64,000 nt of DNA from Lumbricus rubellus (GCA_945859605.1 OX243824.1:30756869-30820868), one strand, 5' to 3'; shown: positions 36,083 to 44,695, counted from the first letter of the stretch. Program-made: numbers and translations. Notes: a model not told the origin generated them from the letters alone.

Positions 36083-37263
36083 AGGCTTCTGAAAGGCTCT
36101 TGCTGCAAGAAGCGCTTTATAAATTGTCAGATAAGATAAGATGATGATGATGATGATGATGATGATTAGGGTTACGGTGATGGTGATAAATTGATAATAT
36201 CGTTGAAGATTTGAATGATGTAGCGAAATTTATATATGATTATATATAGGCCTATAGGGAAATGATATCATACATTCATGATTTCTTTTGCAGATATTGA
36301 CGCTTGCGATCCAAACCCTTGTCTGAATGGCGGAACCTGTAACAATCTTGGAGGTGACTCGTTCACCTGCACTTGTCCGATATATGCAACCGGAGTGACA
36401 TGTGAATCACGTAAGTTCAGATTACCTGTCAGGCTATTTTATTCAGGCAAACCATTTGTTGGACTGGCTTGGTGGGTTTATTTTTAAGATCTTTGAAGCA
36501 TTCCTAATACATGCAAGAATTTCTTGGCGTGTTGCAACAACTTTTCCACTCTCCAGAAGATTATCCGACAACTGGTTCAGTGTTTCATTGACTTATGCTT
36601 ATGCCTAGCAGATCGACTTAAATCTAATGACTTAATAGCCTACTTCTAGAGTTCATATGAAGCTCTCCAATATCTATTATCTAAGGTCCGACATCGTATC
36701 TTGCTGAATTATAATTAATCGTCCAAAATTTAATGCGTAACTTGTCCATTGATTGGATAGCTCTATGACCAGCAAGGCTATGTCGTGCGATGAGATTACC
36801 CATTTCATAAAGCTGTTTCTTAGTCCATCACAAGGCTCTCTTACAGTTAAGCGGGTAAGTGCATATTGCTCGATTTAATGTTTTGTACTCAGCAAACTAC
36901 AATGAGGCCTTTACCTGCGGTACAATGTTGACCTGGTCGCGATACAACGCGTCGCATGACTTCACGAGACTCTGCTACTTTTGGACGCCTCTGGACGACA
37001 CCAATGGACGATTCACTGAATGCCGTAACGTGATCCAAGGACTTCCACTGTACGATGACTACATTGGTCTGCTGAATGCCGGAGGAAACTTCGGTTGCCT
37101 CGTCAGTCAAAATTACCCGGATGACTTACCGGCAACGAGCTATCTGTCTTGTGCGGATGATTACCAACAGGATATCCATCTCGGGAATGTTAGCGAATCC
37201 GACCGTCTCATGATCTGCATCCGCTATCCGTACGAGGGATTGCCAGACAAAGAACAACACTGA
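16899..37263 (+). CDS. Gene A: secreted three-EGF protein, six exons (spliced span)
   Basis: Join 16899-16923, 24993-25475, 30868-30987, 31467-31580, 36294-36410 and 36893-37263. The six pieces sum to 1230 bases, exactly 410 codons with stop. Every intron is phase 1 with GT/AG ends. Residues 1-19 ([19 protein letters not shown]) form a signal peptide interrupted by intron 1. Residues 20-169 are a four-Cys, Trp-rich domain. EGF domains follow at about 170-209, 210-247 and 248-286, then a six-Cys domain at 287-409. Six N-glycosylation sequons are visible. It should be extracellular and soluble, with no transmembrane segment or GPI tail. The N-terminal W...GW...FDDS.W...WIW pattern recalls galactose-binding jelly-roll domains, which would make it lectin-like, but that is inference. 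Additional exons hidden in introns cannot be excluded. Confidence 0.82.
17966..18450. repeat. Tandem repeat, period about 212 bp, just over two copies
   Basis: The anchor GGATTCCTTA(C/T/A)CCAG(T/C)AACAA falls at about 18003, 18217 and 18428, spaced 214 and 211 bases. Between anchors, CCAATCAGCATAAAAT and AAAAGTGAAAGTGATAG recur. The open frames on the minus strand here are repeats of each other and encode no known domain. Confidence 0.85.
19057..20096 (-). CDS. XPG/FEN1-like nuclease with Cys-rich tail (transposon gene)
   Basis: About 345 residues read toward the lower coordinate, with upstream in-frame text [16 protein letters not shown]. Motifs in order: [12 protein letters not shown] (acidic active-site strand of PIN/XPG folds), [17 protein letters not shown] (matches the GCD...G.G signature preceding the helix-hairpin of XPG nucleases), a Trp-rich middle ([15 protein letters not shown]), and a ten-Cys cluster C-x-C...CC...C...C-x2-C-x4-C resembling tesmin/TSO1 CXC or the Cys cluster of Academ. 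The C-terminus is strongly acidic. The TIRs around it and the lack of a start codon indicate a transposon gene, broken at its 5' side by a MITE. Unrelated PIN-like host genes are the alternative. Confidence 0.7.
20107..20296. mobile_element. 190-bp MITE nested in the XPG-like transposon
   Basis: 29-bp near-perfect TIRs start AAAACAGTAAAATTGAAGCA and end with the complement. Inside, two related half-repeats contain GATGAAGGCATAGATTCTTGCCG and GAAGAAGGCATGATCTTGCC followed by GAAACGTCG. It separates the two parts of the minus-strand nuclease frame. Confidence 0.8.
20297..20463 (-). pseudogene. 5' part of the XPG-like nuclease frame, cut off by the MITE
   Basis: Minus-strand text reading [18 protein letters not shown], then [20 protein letters not shown], then [10 protein letters not shown] runs into the MITE. 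The main frame resumes past the MITE. An in-frame stop lies just upstream at about 20465, so the gene is broken at this end. The link to the downstream frame is by position and orientation only. Confidence 0.45.
20900..22640. other. Gene A intron 1, no coding feature; part is paralogous to gene B intron
   Basis: 21455-21655 (GTGCTTTGTAGGCTGCTATT, CACTGTAACCGA, CTTTCAA(C/A)CG.ATTG) aligns with 42930-43110, and its tail again with 43265-43310. No exon or ORF supported. Confidence 0.6.
22641..23207. mobile_element. Foldback-type element with repeat-built inverted arms
   Basis: The left arm (22641-22768) and right arm (23108-23207) are inverted copies. Each is made of short direct units such as CTACTGATC(A/T)AGGGA and AGGTCAACTGATCTAGGG. 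Outer ends share TTCGGTT/AACCGAA. The roughly 340-bp loop is AT-rich and noncoding. Confidence 0.75.
23191..23835. repeat. 28-bp exact direct repeat flanking about 590 bp
   Basis: GTAGTCCTAGAACCGAACTG plus AAACCCTC occurs at 23191-23218 and again at 23808-23835. The first copy is the right end of the foldback element. The second abuts the CR1-like 3' end at 23580-23807. Confidence 0.8.
23580..23807 (-). mobile_element. CR1-like LINE 3' end, antisense to gene A
   Basis: On the minus strand the text reads [18 protein letters not shown], then ...[17 protein letters not shown], stop, which is the usual carboxyl end of CR1/L2-type ORF2. It is followed by the AGCGCTCCT...AGGAGCGCT hairpin and a TAAA/TTTA tail. 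Confidence 0.8.
24030..24400 (+). pseudogene. RTE-like LINE endonuclease fragment
   Basis: The translation reads NIGTWNV, then after a frameshift [35 protein letters not shown] and [21 protein letters not shown] and LGISEVRW are hallmarks of the APE-type endonuclease of RTE-like LINEs. It has frameshifts and no RT downstream, so it is a dead fragment in gene A intron 1. Confidence 0.7.
24993..25475 (+). CDS. Gene A exon 2: signal peptide end plus N-terminal domain
   Basis: 483 bases, acceptor ttttcttcag, donor gtaaac, phase 1-1. It completes the signal peptide (V)[10 protein letters not shown] and encodes a domain starting [20 protein letters not shown], with later landmarks [25 protein letters not shown] and VFCRKRLG. 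There are four Cys and sequons NLS, NSS, NES and NAS. The homologous exon of gene C begins at 63863, where the same Cys and VDDNLRIYFDGIEVT are conserved, so the exon is under protein constraint. The fold is not firmly recognised; glycosidase-associated galactose-binding domains have similar W/FDDSSW motifs. Confidence 0.85.
26048..29352 (-). pseudogene. CR1-like LINE ORF2: Cys-rich N-terminus, APE endonuclease, reverse transcriptase
   Basis: The start ATG is at 29352. The first ~100 residues carry CXXC pairs ([27 protein letters not shown]), a possible zinc module. After a frameshift near 29030, the endonuclease begins [19 protein letters not shown] and includes [11 protein letters not shown] second disruption lies near 28640-28500, then 800 residues are open. 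RT motifs include [67 protein letters not shown] and FADD. The tail has [19 protein letters not shown] and [14 protein letters not shown] catalytic acids are intact, but the frameshifts make the gene inactive as it stands. Confidence 0.88.
29457..30227 (-). pseudogene. CR1-like LINE ORF1 (RNA-binding type)
   Basis: It starts [20 protein letters not shown], with a coiled-coil heptad stretch ([20 protein letters not shown]), then [15 protein letters not shown] and [20 protein letters not shown] (RRM-like). The C-terminal part is [20 protein letters not shown] then [15 protein letters not shown], ending at the stop 29457-29459. Two frameshifts (near 30035 and 29640) break it. ORF1 proteins of this kind coat LINE RNA. 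Confidence 0.8.
30868..30987 (+). CDS. Gene A exon 3: EGF domain 1
   Basis: 120 bases between gtaatttttag and gtaatt, phase 1-1. Encodes [20 protein letters not shown] then [20 protein letters not shown], six Cys in EGF order. It is the most diverged of the EGF exons here. Confidence 0.87.
31110..31335. repeat. Simple repeats in gene A intron 3
   Basis: An (AAT)n run lies near 31120-31155 and a (TTGA)n run near 31312-31330. No coding content. Confidence 0.8.
31380..32510 (+). repeat. Diverged segmental duplication, right copy (partner 2400-4230)
   Basis: It carries the EGF exon at 31467 plus about 0.95 kb of downstream intron matching the gene 0 region block by block. The match stops at about 32510 where a CR1-like fragment begins, so the LINE inserted after or at the edge of the duplication. 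Confidence 0.75.
31467..31580 (+). CDS. Gene A exon 4: EGF domain 2
   Basis: 114 bases between ttaatag and gtcagt, phase 1-1. Encodes (A)[19 protein letters not shown] and [18 protein letters not shown]. Nearly identical to the gene 0 exon at 2468, pointing to recent duplication or gene conversion between loci 29 kb apart. Confidence 0.87.
32511..33180 (-). pseudogene. CR1-like LINE reverse transcriptase fragment
   Basis: On the minus strand: [38 protein letters not shown], a stop, then [40 protein letters not shown] and FADDVQAFV. It is truncated at both ends and has an in-frame stop. It is a different subfamily from the LINE at 25777-30390. Confidence 0.85.
33205..33362 (+). mobile_element. 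CR1-like LINE 3' end, + strand
   Basis: [20 protein letters not shown] then [14 protein letters not shown], stop, followed by a partial hairpin (AGCGCCTCTGAGTAG, second arm eroded) and a GAAT tail. It is head-to-head with the antisense fragment at 32511-33180. Confidence 0.75.
33615..34100. repeat. Three tandem repeats of about 174 bp with a conserved core
   Basis: GAATTTGACGTG starts at 33618, 33793 and 33966 (spacings 175 and 173). The first ~95 bases of each unit, from ...AACACGATGGTGT to ACAGCATGCAAGATT, are almost identical. The AT-rich remainder varies and contains AATATACTATAA.TTAATTT. Confidence 0.85.
34616..35580 (+). mobile_element. RTE-like LINE insertion, 5'-truncated, with 12-bp target duplication
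   Basis: ATTAGTGTTTTA occurs at 34616-34627 and 35569-35580, directly flanking the fragment. This looks like a target-site duplication from LINE integration into the TIR element. Confidence 0.75.
34654..35548 (+). pseudogene. RTE-like LINE reverse transcriptase, C-terminal ~295 residues
   Basis: The frame is intact from the truncation to the stop. [20 protein letters not shown] is the RT motif before the palm. [11 protein letters not shown] is the catalytic [38 protein letters not shown] and FSHVMRSNG...[13 protein letters not shown] match the thumb and tail of RTE/BovB-type proteins. It lacks the endonuclease and the first RT motifs, so it cannot act alone. The open frame suggests recent insertion. 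Confidence 0.88.
35800..36085 (+). mobile_element. RTE-like LINE 3' end with (ATG)n tail
   Basis: [18 protein letters not shown] then [20 protein letters not shown], stop, the RTE-type C-terminus, followed by about 100 bases of 3' UTR and an ATG/GAT trinucleotide run (36018-36080). A second short GAT run lies at 36141-36165. The methionine-rich open frame across the run is not a gene. Confidence 0.75.
36294..36410 (+). CDS. Gene A exon 5: EGF domain 3 (calcium-binding type)
   Basis: 117 bases between ttttgcag and gtaagt, phase 1-1. Encodes [20 protein letters not shown] then [22 protein letters not shown] before the first Cys fits the calcium-binding EGF consensus; the usual Asn/Asp-x4-Tyr/Phe between Cys 3 and 4 is only loosely present. 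Confidence 0.87.
36893..37263 (+). CDS. Gene A exon 6: C-terminal domain and stop
   Basis: Acceptor tgtactcag, phase 1, stop TGA at 37261-37263. It encodes about 122 residues starting [20 protein letters not shown] and containing [43 protein letters not shown] and LMICIRYPY. Six Cys suggest three disulfides; sequons are NAS and NVS. I do not recognise the family. The frame joins exon 5 exactly, and the six-exon total is divisible by three. Confidence 0.82.
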
Positions 37264-37436
37264 TGATAAAACAATTTAATGCCAGAGACAACTGACACGT
37301 GACACATGTGTAGAACTAGAATAGAAGTAGGCCTACATGTAGATATACATGTAGTAGGCTCTTGTGATTTGATAGTTAAATAAGCCGGTCCATCGCCATT
37401 TCCGAAAATGAGGCACAGACGACCATTCAGCTGAGA

Positions 37437-37442
37437 ATTAAA
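37437..37442 (+). promoter_or_regulatory. Possible polyadenylation signal of gene A (ATTAAA)
   Basis: ATTAAA lies about 175 bases after the gene A stop codon. It is a common variant of AATAAA; no AATAAA is nearer. Confidence 0.35.
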
Positions 37443-37921
37443 TGCATTGTGTAAATAATTGCATACATAATGTAATGCAACGTAAGAATACATTCGTAAG
37501 TTACCACATTAGAACCTCTTAGGAGCTGCATCAAGCTGCTGGAAGGTACGTCTACGAGAACAATTTAATATTATTATTAAAGTTACTGCAGCAATGGTGT
37601 CAGTCGTCTAAACATTGCTTAACCCTTATAGGGTCACCGGGGGTAAAAAATACCCCAGGTCGGTTTTTCAAGAAAATATTTTTCCCTGAAAATAGTTGAA
37701 GAAATCGCTTTTGTGACTTTTCCTAAATATCTTTTATGCACAGAATGCATCCAGTTTTATTATCTATTCATGCACCCAAATCAGCTATAAAGTACGAATA
37801 TGCACCACTTCGTAGCTATTTTAGTCAGGAATTCATAAACATAGCATTATGCATGCGTTACACGTGAGTGTCTTGCTGTCACAATGTCTCCTTATCAGTA
37901 TCTGAACAGTATATAGTATCA

Positions 37922-38010
37922 TTCATTCATTCATTCAAGTATTTATATAGCGCCTCTTCAAGGAAACTACTCAGAGGCGCTCCCGACTCCAGCACGGACA
38001 AATAGAAACG
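37922..38010 (-). mobile_element. CR1-like LINE 3' tail
   Basis: An (ATTC)n run, then ATATAGCGCCTCTTCAAGGA and CTACTCAGAGGCGCTCCCGA. On the minus strand this is a perfect AGCGCCTCT/AGAGGCGCT hairpin followed by a GAAT tail. Confidence 0.8.
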
Positions 38011-38129
38011 TATGTCATGATTTAGTATCGTTTTTTATATATAGAAATCGTTTTGGTTTCATAAAATTAGGATGAATAAATGAAATTGTCTAGGCTACAG
38101 CAAATCACGTGAAGTTAACAAGTGTAGCA

Positions 38130-38954
38130 TAGGGCTGCCAACCGTCCCGGATTCGCCGGGACAATCCCGGAATCGGCCATATTGTCCCGTGTCCCGGGCG
38201 GACTCCAAATTGTCCCGGAATTCGATGAGGTCTGACGTTCACTCAGGATTGTATGTTGGACGGCGCTAGATTCAATTAAGTCTTTAAAACTTGGGGATAA
38301 CTGAAAGTCTGAAACTAGATTGTTTCACTTTTGTAATAGGCATTTAACTTGATTTAAGTCATGAGCCTATTCCAATTTCTGATGCTATTAACGAGACACA
38401 ATTGCCTGAGCGGCGAGCGCCTATAGGCCTAGGCTCTGATCTTGCTGAACTTTTGTCGAAAATAAATGTTAGCAGAATAGGTGGTGAGTTCTATGACTTT
38501 TACGCAGTGAGATAAAGCTACTTAATGTCAGCTACTCGGCAGAAGTAGGCTTACAAGTTCTGCTCTGTCGCCGCAGATCCAGACTTTTCCAATTTGCGTG
38601 TATAGGCCTACTATTATAGGCTCATGCTGTACTCATAGACGTCACGTTATAAGCCTGATAAGGATTAGGCTACTCCGCTACTGGAATTTAATAGCCGTTT
38701 TCTTCTTGAAATCGATTCAGATATTAAAACAGACTTATCTTTTGATGTTTACTATAACTGACCACTAACGACTATTTCAGTAGACTGTAGAAGTGCATGT
38801 GGTCCACACATTTGGAACATGAGCAACATTCGTTAGGCCTACATAATTGGGTATTCCATTTATGTGGACGAGTAGACCTACAGGTCTATTGGTAATGGCC
38901 CATCGAGTGGCTGCGGGCGTCCCGGAATGGCAAAGTCAAAAGTTGGCAGCCCTA
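38130..38954. mobile_element. hAT-type non-autonomous element with exact 8-bp target duplication
   Basis: The ends TAGGGCTGCCAAC and GTTGGCAGCCCTA are perfect 13-bp inverted repeats. GTGTAGCA flanks both sides (38122-38129, 38955-38962). The left subterminal region repeats the GTCCCGG / CCGGGACAATCCCGG motif. It is 825 bp and noncoding, inserted in the TTAA element. Confidence 0.92.
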
Positions 38955-39399
38955 GTGTAGCATCAATTTAAACCCTGAGCTCATGTTTCTAATGCACACA
39001 TGACTTCACTGATAGCCATTTTAATATTCTGGCCGCCATATTGATTTTCGTGCAGTGCCACATATGTGAATTTGGTTCCATTGCATTCCTTGACCTCGAA
39101 AATGTTGATTTAGACTCTGAAATCATATTTCCATTGCATACATAACTTCACATAGAACCATTTAAGATTATGGCGGCCATTTTGTCCGCCGTTTTGATTT
39201 TCCTGCAGTGCTGCATATGTTTCTTTGTTCCAGTGCATTCCGCGAACATTCTATAAATAACCTATTTTAGTTTTATACTTGAAAATCGGAGTTTATATAT
39301 CATAGGAATCATGCGAATCACAGTGGGGGTATTTTTTTTTACCCCAGGTGACCAAAATCGGTTGAGAAATTTCGTGATCCTATAAGGGTTAAATGAACT

Positions 39400-40130
39400 A
39401 CTATCATTGGTTTTACTTGTGCATGCAAATGTTATCAACAATTGCAAATAAAAATGTATCCTGCTCATTTTGTCCTCGTTCGCATAACCGAAAAATTTCG
39501 TATTAAATAACCCGATGAGTTATCAACACACGTATTCTATTCAAGTGACTTAATTACTGTCTTTCATTTCTGTCTGTAATTTTCTCTTTCACAAAGCTGC
39601 GAATAAGTCTAGTATGTTTTGTAGTTGCATAAATGATTATTAATTTTGATTGCATATTATGATAATTTTTTGTACACGCTTAGATTGTTTCTTATTTGAT
39701 GTTACCACAGTTTGCATTTTCAAGCGGTTCAATAAAGTACGTGCTTACTTACCTACTCTGTATCCTTTCCTGCGTGCTGGTCAGATGCGGTATATAAGAG
39801 TAGCCTACTAATCCAATTGCAAAGGAGCCCTATGTCTGCACACTGTGCACAGTCAATTGACCCCATATCAATAATTTTCACCTAGAAAACACCAGAGCAA
39901 TGGATATAAAGCAGAATTAGATGCATTTAAAGAAAGAATAGACTTGTTAACAGTGATTATGAAGAAACGTAATGACGATTTTAAAAGTGCAATTATCAGT
40001 AAAACATTTTTTCACCATTGTGACGTGAAGCACCCTACTACATGTGATTCACATTGGTGAATGTAGCCACCAATGTGTATTTTGTATTAGAACATTTTTC
40101 TTCTGTCTCCATGTTGCAAAGATTGGTACT
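39400..40130. other. Intergenic, no gene recognised
   Basis: AT-rich. Nothing I can support as exon or element. Confidence 0.45.
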
Positions 40131-40139
40131 AGCCTGCAC

Positions 40140-40720
40140 GCTCAATCATAATATAGTTTGAAGCTGTGAGTTAGTCTGTGGAGTGTGGACCCCACCGTAC
40201 GGATACAATCGTGCGACAATGGTCTCATCGAATGTGCGTGGGCACAACAACGATATACGACCACTTGGTGTAGTGGTGGGGCGGAGTGGGCTGTGCATGG
40301 GCGGAGACCTTGGGGACAGAAGGGACGGTCCCCTCCAATAAAAGTGTTGGGATAACGGCCCATGCATTGGTCCCCCTCCCAAATGTTGAGCGTCAAGACT
40401 AAAAAAGGCCAACAAATTTTTTGGGCGGTGAAAATAGATATTTTCCAGAATTTTTGGGTGAAAATATAGGATTTTCTTCACTTTTTTGGGCCGGATGACT
40501 AAAAAAGTCATCAACTTTTTTGGCGGTGAAAGGAGAAAATATTTGCATAGAAAAAGATCGTCAGAAATGTTTTCGTCCGTCAAAAAATCTCGCGTCTTTC
40601 CTTCGGCCAGGCGGCCACTCGTTCGTCCTCTCCCCCCTCCAAATCTCCGGCGGAGACCTGTGGTTTCGGTCAACCCTTCCCTCTTATAATTTATTAGGTC
40701 GATTAATAATTATGAATTGA
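40140..40720. repeat. Unclassified repeat-like segment
   Basis: Palindromic GACTAAAAAAGTCATC and TTTTTTGGGCGGTGAAAA-type blocks (40395-40530) resemble the interior of the hAT MITE at 3680-3952. The flanking GC-richer stretch (40180-40380, 40600-40670) has no recognisable protein. No terminal repeats found. Confidence 0.35.
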
Positions 40721-40950
40721 CCTAAGTTCGATGTCTGAGTTCGTCGTTATGAAAGCCTCTTCAATTCTCAGACTGACGATCTAATCAGTTTATTTGTCAA
40801 AGTTTAAGTATCATTTAATTCAGGACAGATGACATTATAGACATCGCTATAATTATAAATTATGAATGTCACAAGGACTACCTGGTCTATGTGAATGTGG
40901 CTTTACTTTTGCACAAACCAATGCAGGCGATATTGAAAACGGACAGCACA

Positions 40951-40975
40951 ATGAAATCATTCTGCATATTCGGAG
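40951..40975 (+). CDS. Gene B exon 1: signal-peptide start exon
   Basis: ATG encodes MKSFCIFG plus one base, then the donor-like gttaca. The preceding GCGATATTGAAAACGGACAG matches gene A's GTCGATATTCAACTGGGACA. No exon 2 homologous to 24993 or 63863 was found downstream before gene C starts. Gene B is therefore either a remnant or has diverged exons, and its donor is weaker than those of A and C. Confidence 0.65.
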
Positions 40976-42180
40976 GTTACAATGTAGTTCAGTCAAGGCT
41001 TAATAATGATCTTTATTCAGAAGTTGTTAAAGATGCTTTGCATTTCTTTGTTGAAGACCAGTAGTTTGTTCCATTTTGTATGGTCGTTTGTTAGCACCAA
41101 TCTGGATGACAAATCCTAGCCTAAGGCAGATGAGTCTCTCTTTGCTTAAATGATCCTCAGTGTCGTCCTCCATGATATTCTTCCGCCAGAACGAGTAATT
41201 GGCCCCGCTCGCATAATCTAGAGATAGCGCCTACCACGCTGTCATTTGTTGGGATTTGTCACCAGAATGCTGTATGAATGACTTGTTTGACTATATATAA
41301 TTATATATTCTAATAAATATATTTAACCTGTGATTTAATATGTACGTTTTATTGCCAATTATTACTTCGATGTCTTAAAAAGATCATGAAAGATGTTCTG
41401 TGTCCCATTGTACGCTTGCATGACTTAGTGGAGTAATAAAGAAAATACGTAGCCTACTTGCAACGCAGACAAAATCAAATACAAGCAGACAGTCTAAAAA
41501 AATAGTATGCCTATGCATAGTAGCCTAGCCTATGCATATTATGCATTAGTTGCTCGTAATTGTTATTATTTAACAGACTTATTTCTTATCAGAGAGACTA
41601 TTAAAGATGATCCTATAGTTCTATTATACATGTAGTTTTAGTGGCAGAGCAAAGTCGCGATGTCTAGACCGAAGACCTGGGTCTTATCAGCATTGGCGGA
41701 CACGATCTGTGTGAGTTCCTGCCCCTATAGAGTTCCGTTGGGTTCTTTCCTTGGGGCTTTGCTTTATTGTAGGGTGCGGCAGGTGAAGCATTTTTCCATG
41801 ATACTTGTTTCGTTCTCCCCGGAAGTTGGATTTTGCTCTTAACGAGGTACTTAATTCCTCAACGCATAATGCCTCGAGGCTGTTGCTAAGAAGCTCGTCA
41901 GCTACGTGTCATCTATTGCTCTTTTCCCCAGCATGCTGCTGCTGCTTCTGCTGCTCTTGTCCACGCTTTGTCACCAACCGTTTAAACTACTGCTGTTCTC
42001 TTCTGAATAGTCGGTTTACTTCTAGTAGTGAAAAACCACGACTAGACATGGTTGTTCACTCTGCAGCGAAAACCCCCAAATTTGCCTATGTTAGCGCTTA
42101 AGTGTTAAATGCGTAGCATCCTACGCTGGCTTCCTGTCTCCCATCGCATCGAGTAGAGAATTTCTGTGTTGGTTTGACTT
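40976..42180. other. Gene B intron/intergenic, no coding feature
   Basis: AT-rich with no supported exon. A CTGCTGCTGCTTCTGCTGCT stretch at 41935-41955 is simple sequence. Confidence 0.4.
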
Positions 42181-42199
42181 CGTGTATTCTTGGCTTTAT

Positions 42200-42520
42200 G
42201 TCTTGGGCACGACGTTATGTCTTGGGCACGACGTTAAACTGCATCCATCTTCTGCCACAGGGAACCAACAACGTCCCTGTGCCGGTCCTAAGCCCGGACA
42301 AAAGGAGGAAGGTTTGCCAGATGGGTGGCGATACGCTGGCAGTGAAAAACCAAGACGATTGTAATCCGCCAAAACCACGACACAAGTGACATAGCTACCC
42401 AGATGCTTCAAGGTGTCATGATGTGAAGCAGACATGCACAGGTCGGTCAGGACAGACCGGTGGAGAGAGTCGGGGGGAGAGCGTGGGACACATATGGGCA
42501 TTGACCCATGTTGTCCTTCA
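42200..42520 (+). repeat. Possible LINE-derived fragment
   Basis: GTGCCGGTCCTAAGCCCGGA at 42280 and the following AAAAGGAGGAAGG resemble a motif I associate with RTE-like elements of fish and invertebrates. The tail (42440-42510) resembles 44440-44500, which ends in a GAT repeat. Recognition is weak and from memory of motif style only. Confidence 0.35.
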
Positions 42521-42924
42521 TGTCTCTTTCCCACGATTCTCTTCAATCAGACAAGGTGGTCTAGCTGCTCTAAGATGTTATTGGTATGGAGCAGACCTGC
42601 TGACCGGACGCATATAGGCATTCCGTACCCGATTTGGTAGCATTGTCAGCCTTAAGCGCATTCTCATTGGCCGATCCCATATTATGAATATTCATAACCA
42701 GTGACATCATTAAACGCGTTTTGTTTACAGACTTTGTGGCTTGCGTTGGCAATATCAATAATCTTAGGCTATTATGTTTAATAACTCGCAGCCTTTGCGT
42801 CCATTGGACCTAGTAGGCTAGGCTATATGGCAGTTACCTGTTAAGATTTATAAAGTGGTTTAATAAATAGATAGCCCACACCAAATAGTTTTGCATAAAA
42901 TGAGATAAAGCTGCGTTGCGTGAT

Positions 42925-43310
42925 TTATTATTGGGCGGATATGCTTTGTAGGCTGCTATTAGCTCCGTGTATTGCAGGCTGTCTGTTCAGCTAGTATAGT
43001 AATGTTAAGATTTATTTATTCTGTAATCTGAGTTCCTGCAAACTGTTTCAACTGCATAATTGTACACTGTAACCGAATGCGGTCTTTCAAACGGATTGCT
43101 GAATAGACGAAAATTATTATTATACTGCCTCACCCAAAAATTTAAACACCCGATTTTAGTTTAACAATTGTATTTAAAATGTAAGCAATTGACAGTTAGG
43201 TCAACCTGTAAATGTTGAGACTTCGCTATGTCTGAATCGTGACAAGTTGTCATTAGACTTTTATAGGTTGCGGCCTGTCAACCGTATTGTTGAATAAAGA
43301 CAATTTATTG
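42925..43310 (+). other. Gene B intron segment paralogous to gene A intron 1
   Basis: GCTTTGTAGGCTGCTATTAG and ACACTGTAACCGAATG here align with 21470-21640, in the same order. It shows that the duplication giving rise to A and B included intron 1. 43265-43310 repeats the last part again. Confidence 0.65.
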
Positions 43311-44270
43311 ATGAGCCATGATACCAGAGTAACACTGATGTTTTTAGCAAATGCCTTTCTATTATGTAAAGCCATTCAAATTAATGCTTTTATTGGTAGG
43401 TCTACTTAGGCTATTCATAATTCAGCAGTAACGTTCACTCTTACAGGGCTGTTTTAAGGAATTTTTAGAACTGCATAACGCCGCAACCCCTTCTTTCCTT
43501 TCCCATCCCCCATGGTAAATTACTTCCAATCGGAGGACAATGACCTTTTTGCTAGTTTTTAACTGTACAGAAGTGTTTCTACAAATCTATTCCTGCCAGG
43601 AAGTCATAAAGTGGAATTAGAAGGTCTGTGAACGTGGAAGCAAAGGGTTCTGATTCATGATTCAAAATAATCAAATTTGAATAATTTGAATGAAGAAAAC
43701 CGTCTCACATCTTAATAAAAACGTATCTAGGTCTATAGGCCTATGCAATTGCGCACGGACTACACATAGGTTTAAGATTTAGAATGATTTTCACTAGAAC
43801 TGAGATTGACATGAACTAGGCCTACTGTGCTTAAGCTCGAAATATTACTGGTTGTTGAACAGTAGGCATGGAAAATGAGACAGTTCACGAAAACTGAATA
43901 AACCTAGAGCTTTTAAAGTTACAATTTGGAATGTGTGGAACACTAATTTCAACTGGTGCGAATTTAGGCAACTGAAGTTTAGTCAAATCTAATGTAATGA
44001 CTTCTGTAGCGCAGTTTTAATTTTTGGTATCGCAGGAGGCGGTTGTTTCAACGAAGCAGACGCCTGATGCATCACATAGGCCTGTTGAGCACAGCCTATT
44101 ATTAAGCGATGAGTTGGTGGATGACATATTCGCTTGCACGCACGAAACAACGCGTAGCATTTGCATTTTATTTTTGCTCTGATTAGAAGTCTACCTTCAC
44201 ACTTTCGATTACTTCACTATCGAATGGAAACTCCTTATAACTTTACGCGCATCGCAATCGGCCATTTTTC
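43311..44270. other. No gene recognised
   Basis: AT-rich spacer between the gene B intron remnant and the LTR array. No supported exon or element. Confidence 0.4.
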
Positions 44271-44695
44271 CCCGTATGCCATCAACAGCAGCAACAACAG
44301 CGCACGAGAAGGCACTAAACGCGTCACTGGTTATGAATATTCATAATCTGGAGCCGGCCAATGAAAAAGCGTTATGGTTTGCAATGCTACGAAATCGGGT
44401 ACGGAATGCCTATATGCTGACCGGACCGGTTGAGGCTGGGCAACATGACACGAGACAGACTCAGACAGAGTGGCGTCGGACTCTTACGGGCATTGAGCCC
44501 TATGATATTGATGATGATGATGATGATTCTTGGCTTTGCTCCAGACTATCCAAAAGTATCTATGTGGGGTTTGCTATCCATCATCTGCCAGCTCTTCGCT
44601 CTGCTTCCAGCGGAAAACTGTTGGTCCTTCGTTTTGGAACCTCAACCTGTCAGCCTCGTGTTTTCTCAGTTGCATGTCTATCTGAATGGAATAAT

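Larger units (their letters stand above)
37623..39388. mobile_element. TTAA-flanked TIR element (piggyBac- or Kolobok-like), host to nested insertions
   Basis: TTAA flanks both ends (37619-37622, 39389-39392). TIRs begin CCCTTATAGG(G/A)TCAC, with a further inverted GGGGTA...TACCCC block close to each end. No transposase remains. A CR1-like 3' tail (37922-38010) and a hAT element (38130-38954) are inserted in it. TTAA plus CCC ends suggest piggyBac; Kolobok also uses TTAA. Confidence 0.82.
42590..44430. repeat. Inverted pair of ~115-bp segments with palindromic core
   Basis: 42590-42718 (read in complement) and 44316-44425 share CACTGGTTATGAATATTCATAA, shown here at 20 bases as CACTGGTTATGAATATTCAT, CGGCCAATGA and AAATCGGGTACGGAATGCCT. 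TTATGAATATTCATAA is itself a palindrome. Between them lies gene B intron-like sequence. Confidence 0.6.

Noticed and set aside
36019..36092. Methionine-rich open frame over the ATG run
   Set aside because: It is a trinucleotide microsatellite forming the tail of an RTE-like LINE, not a gene.
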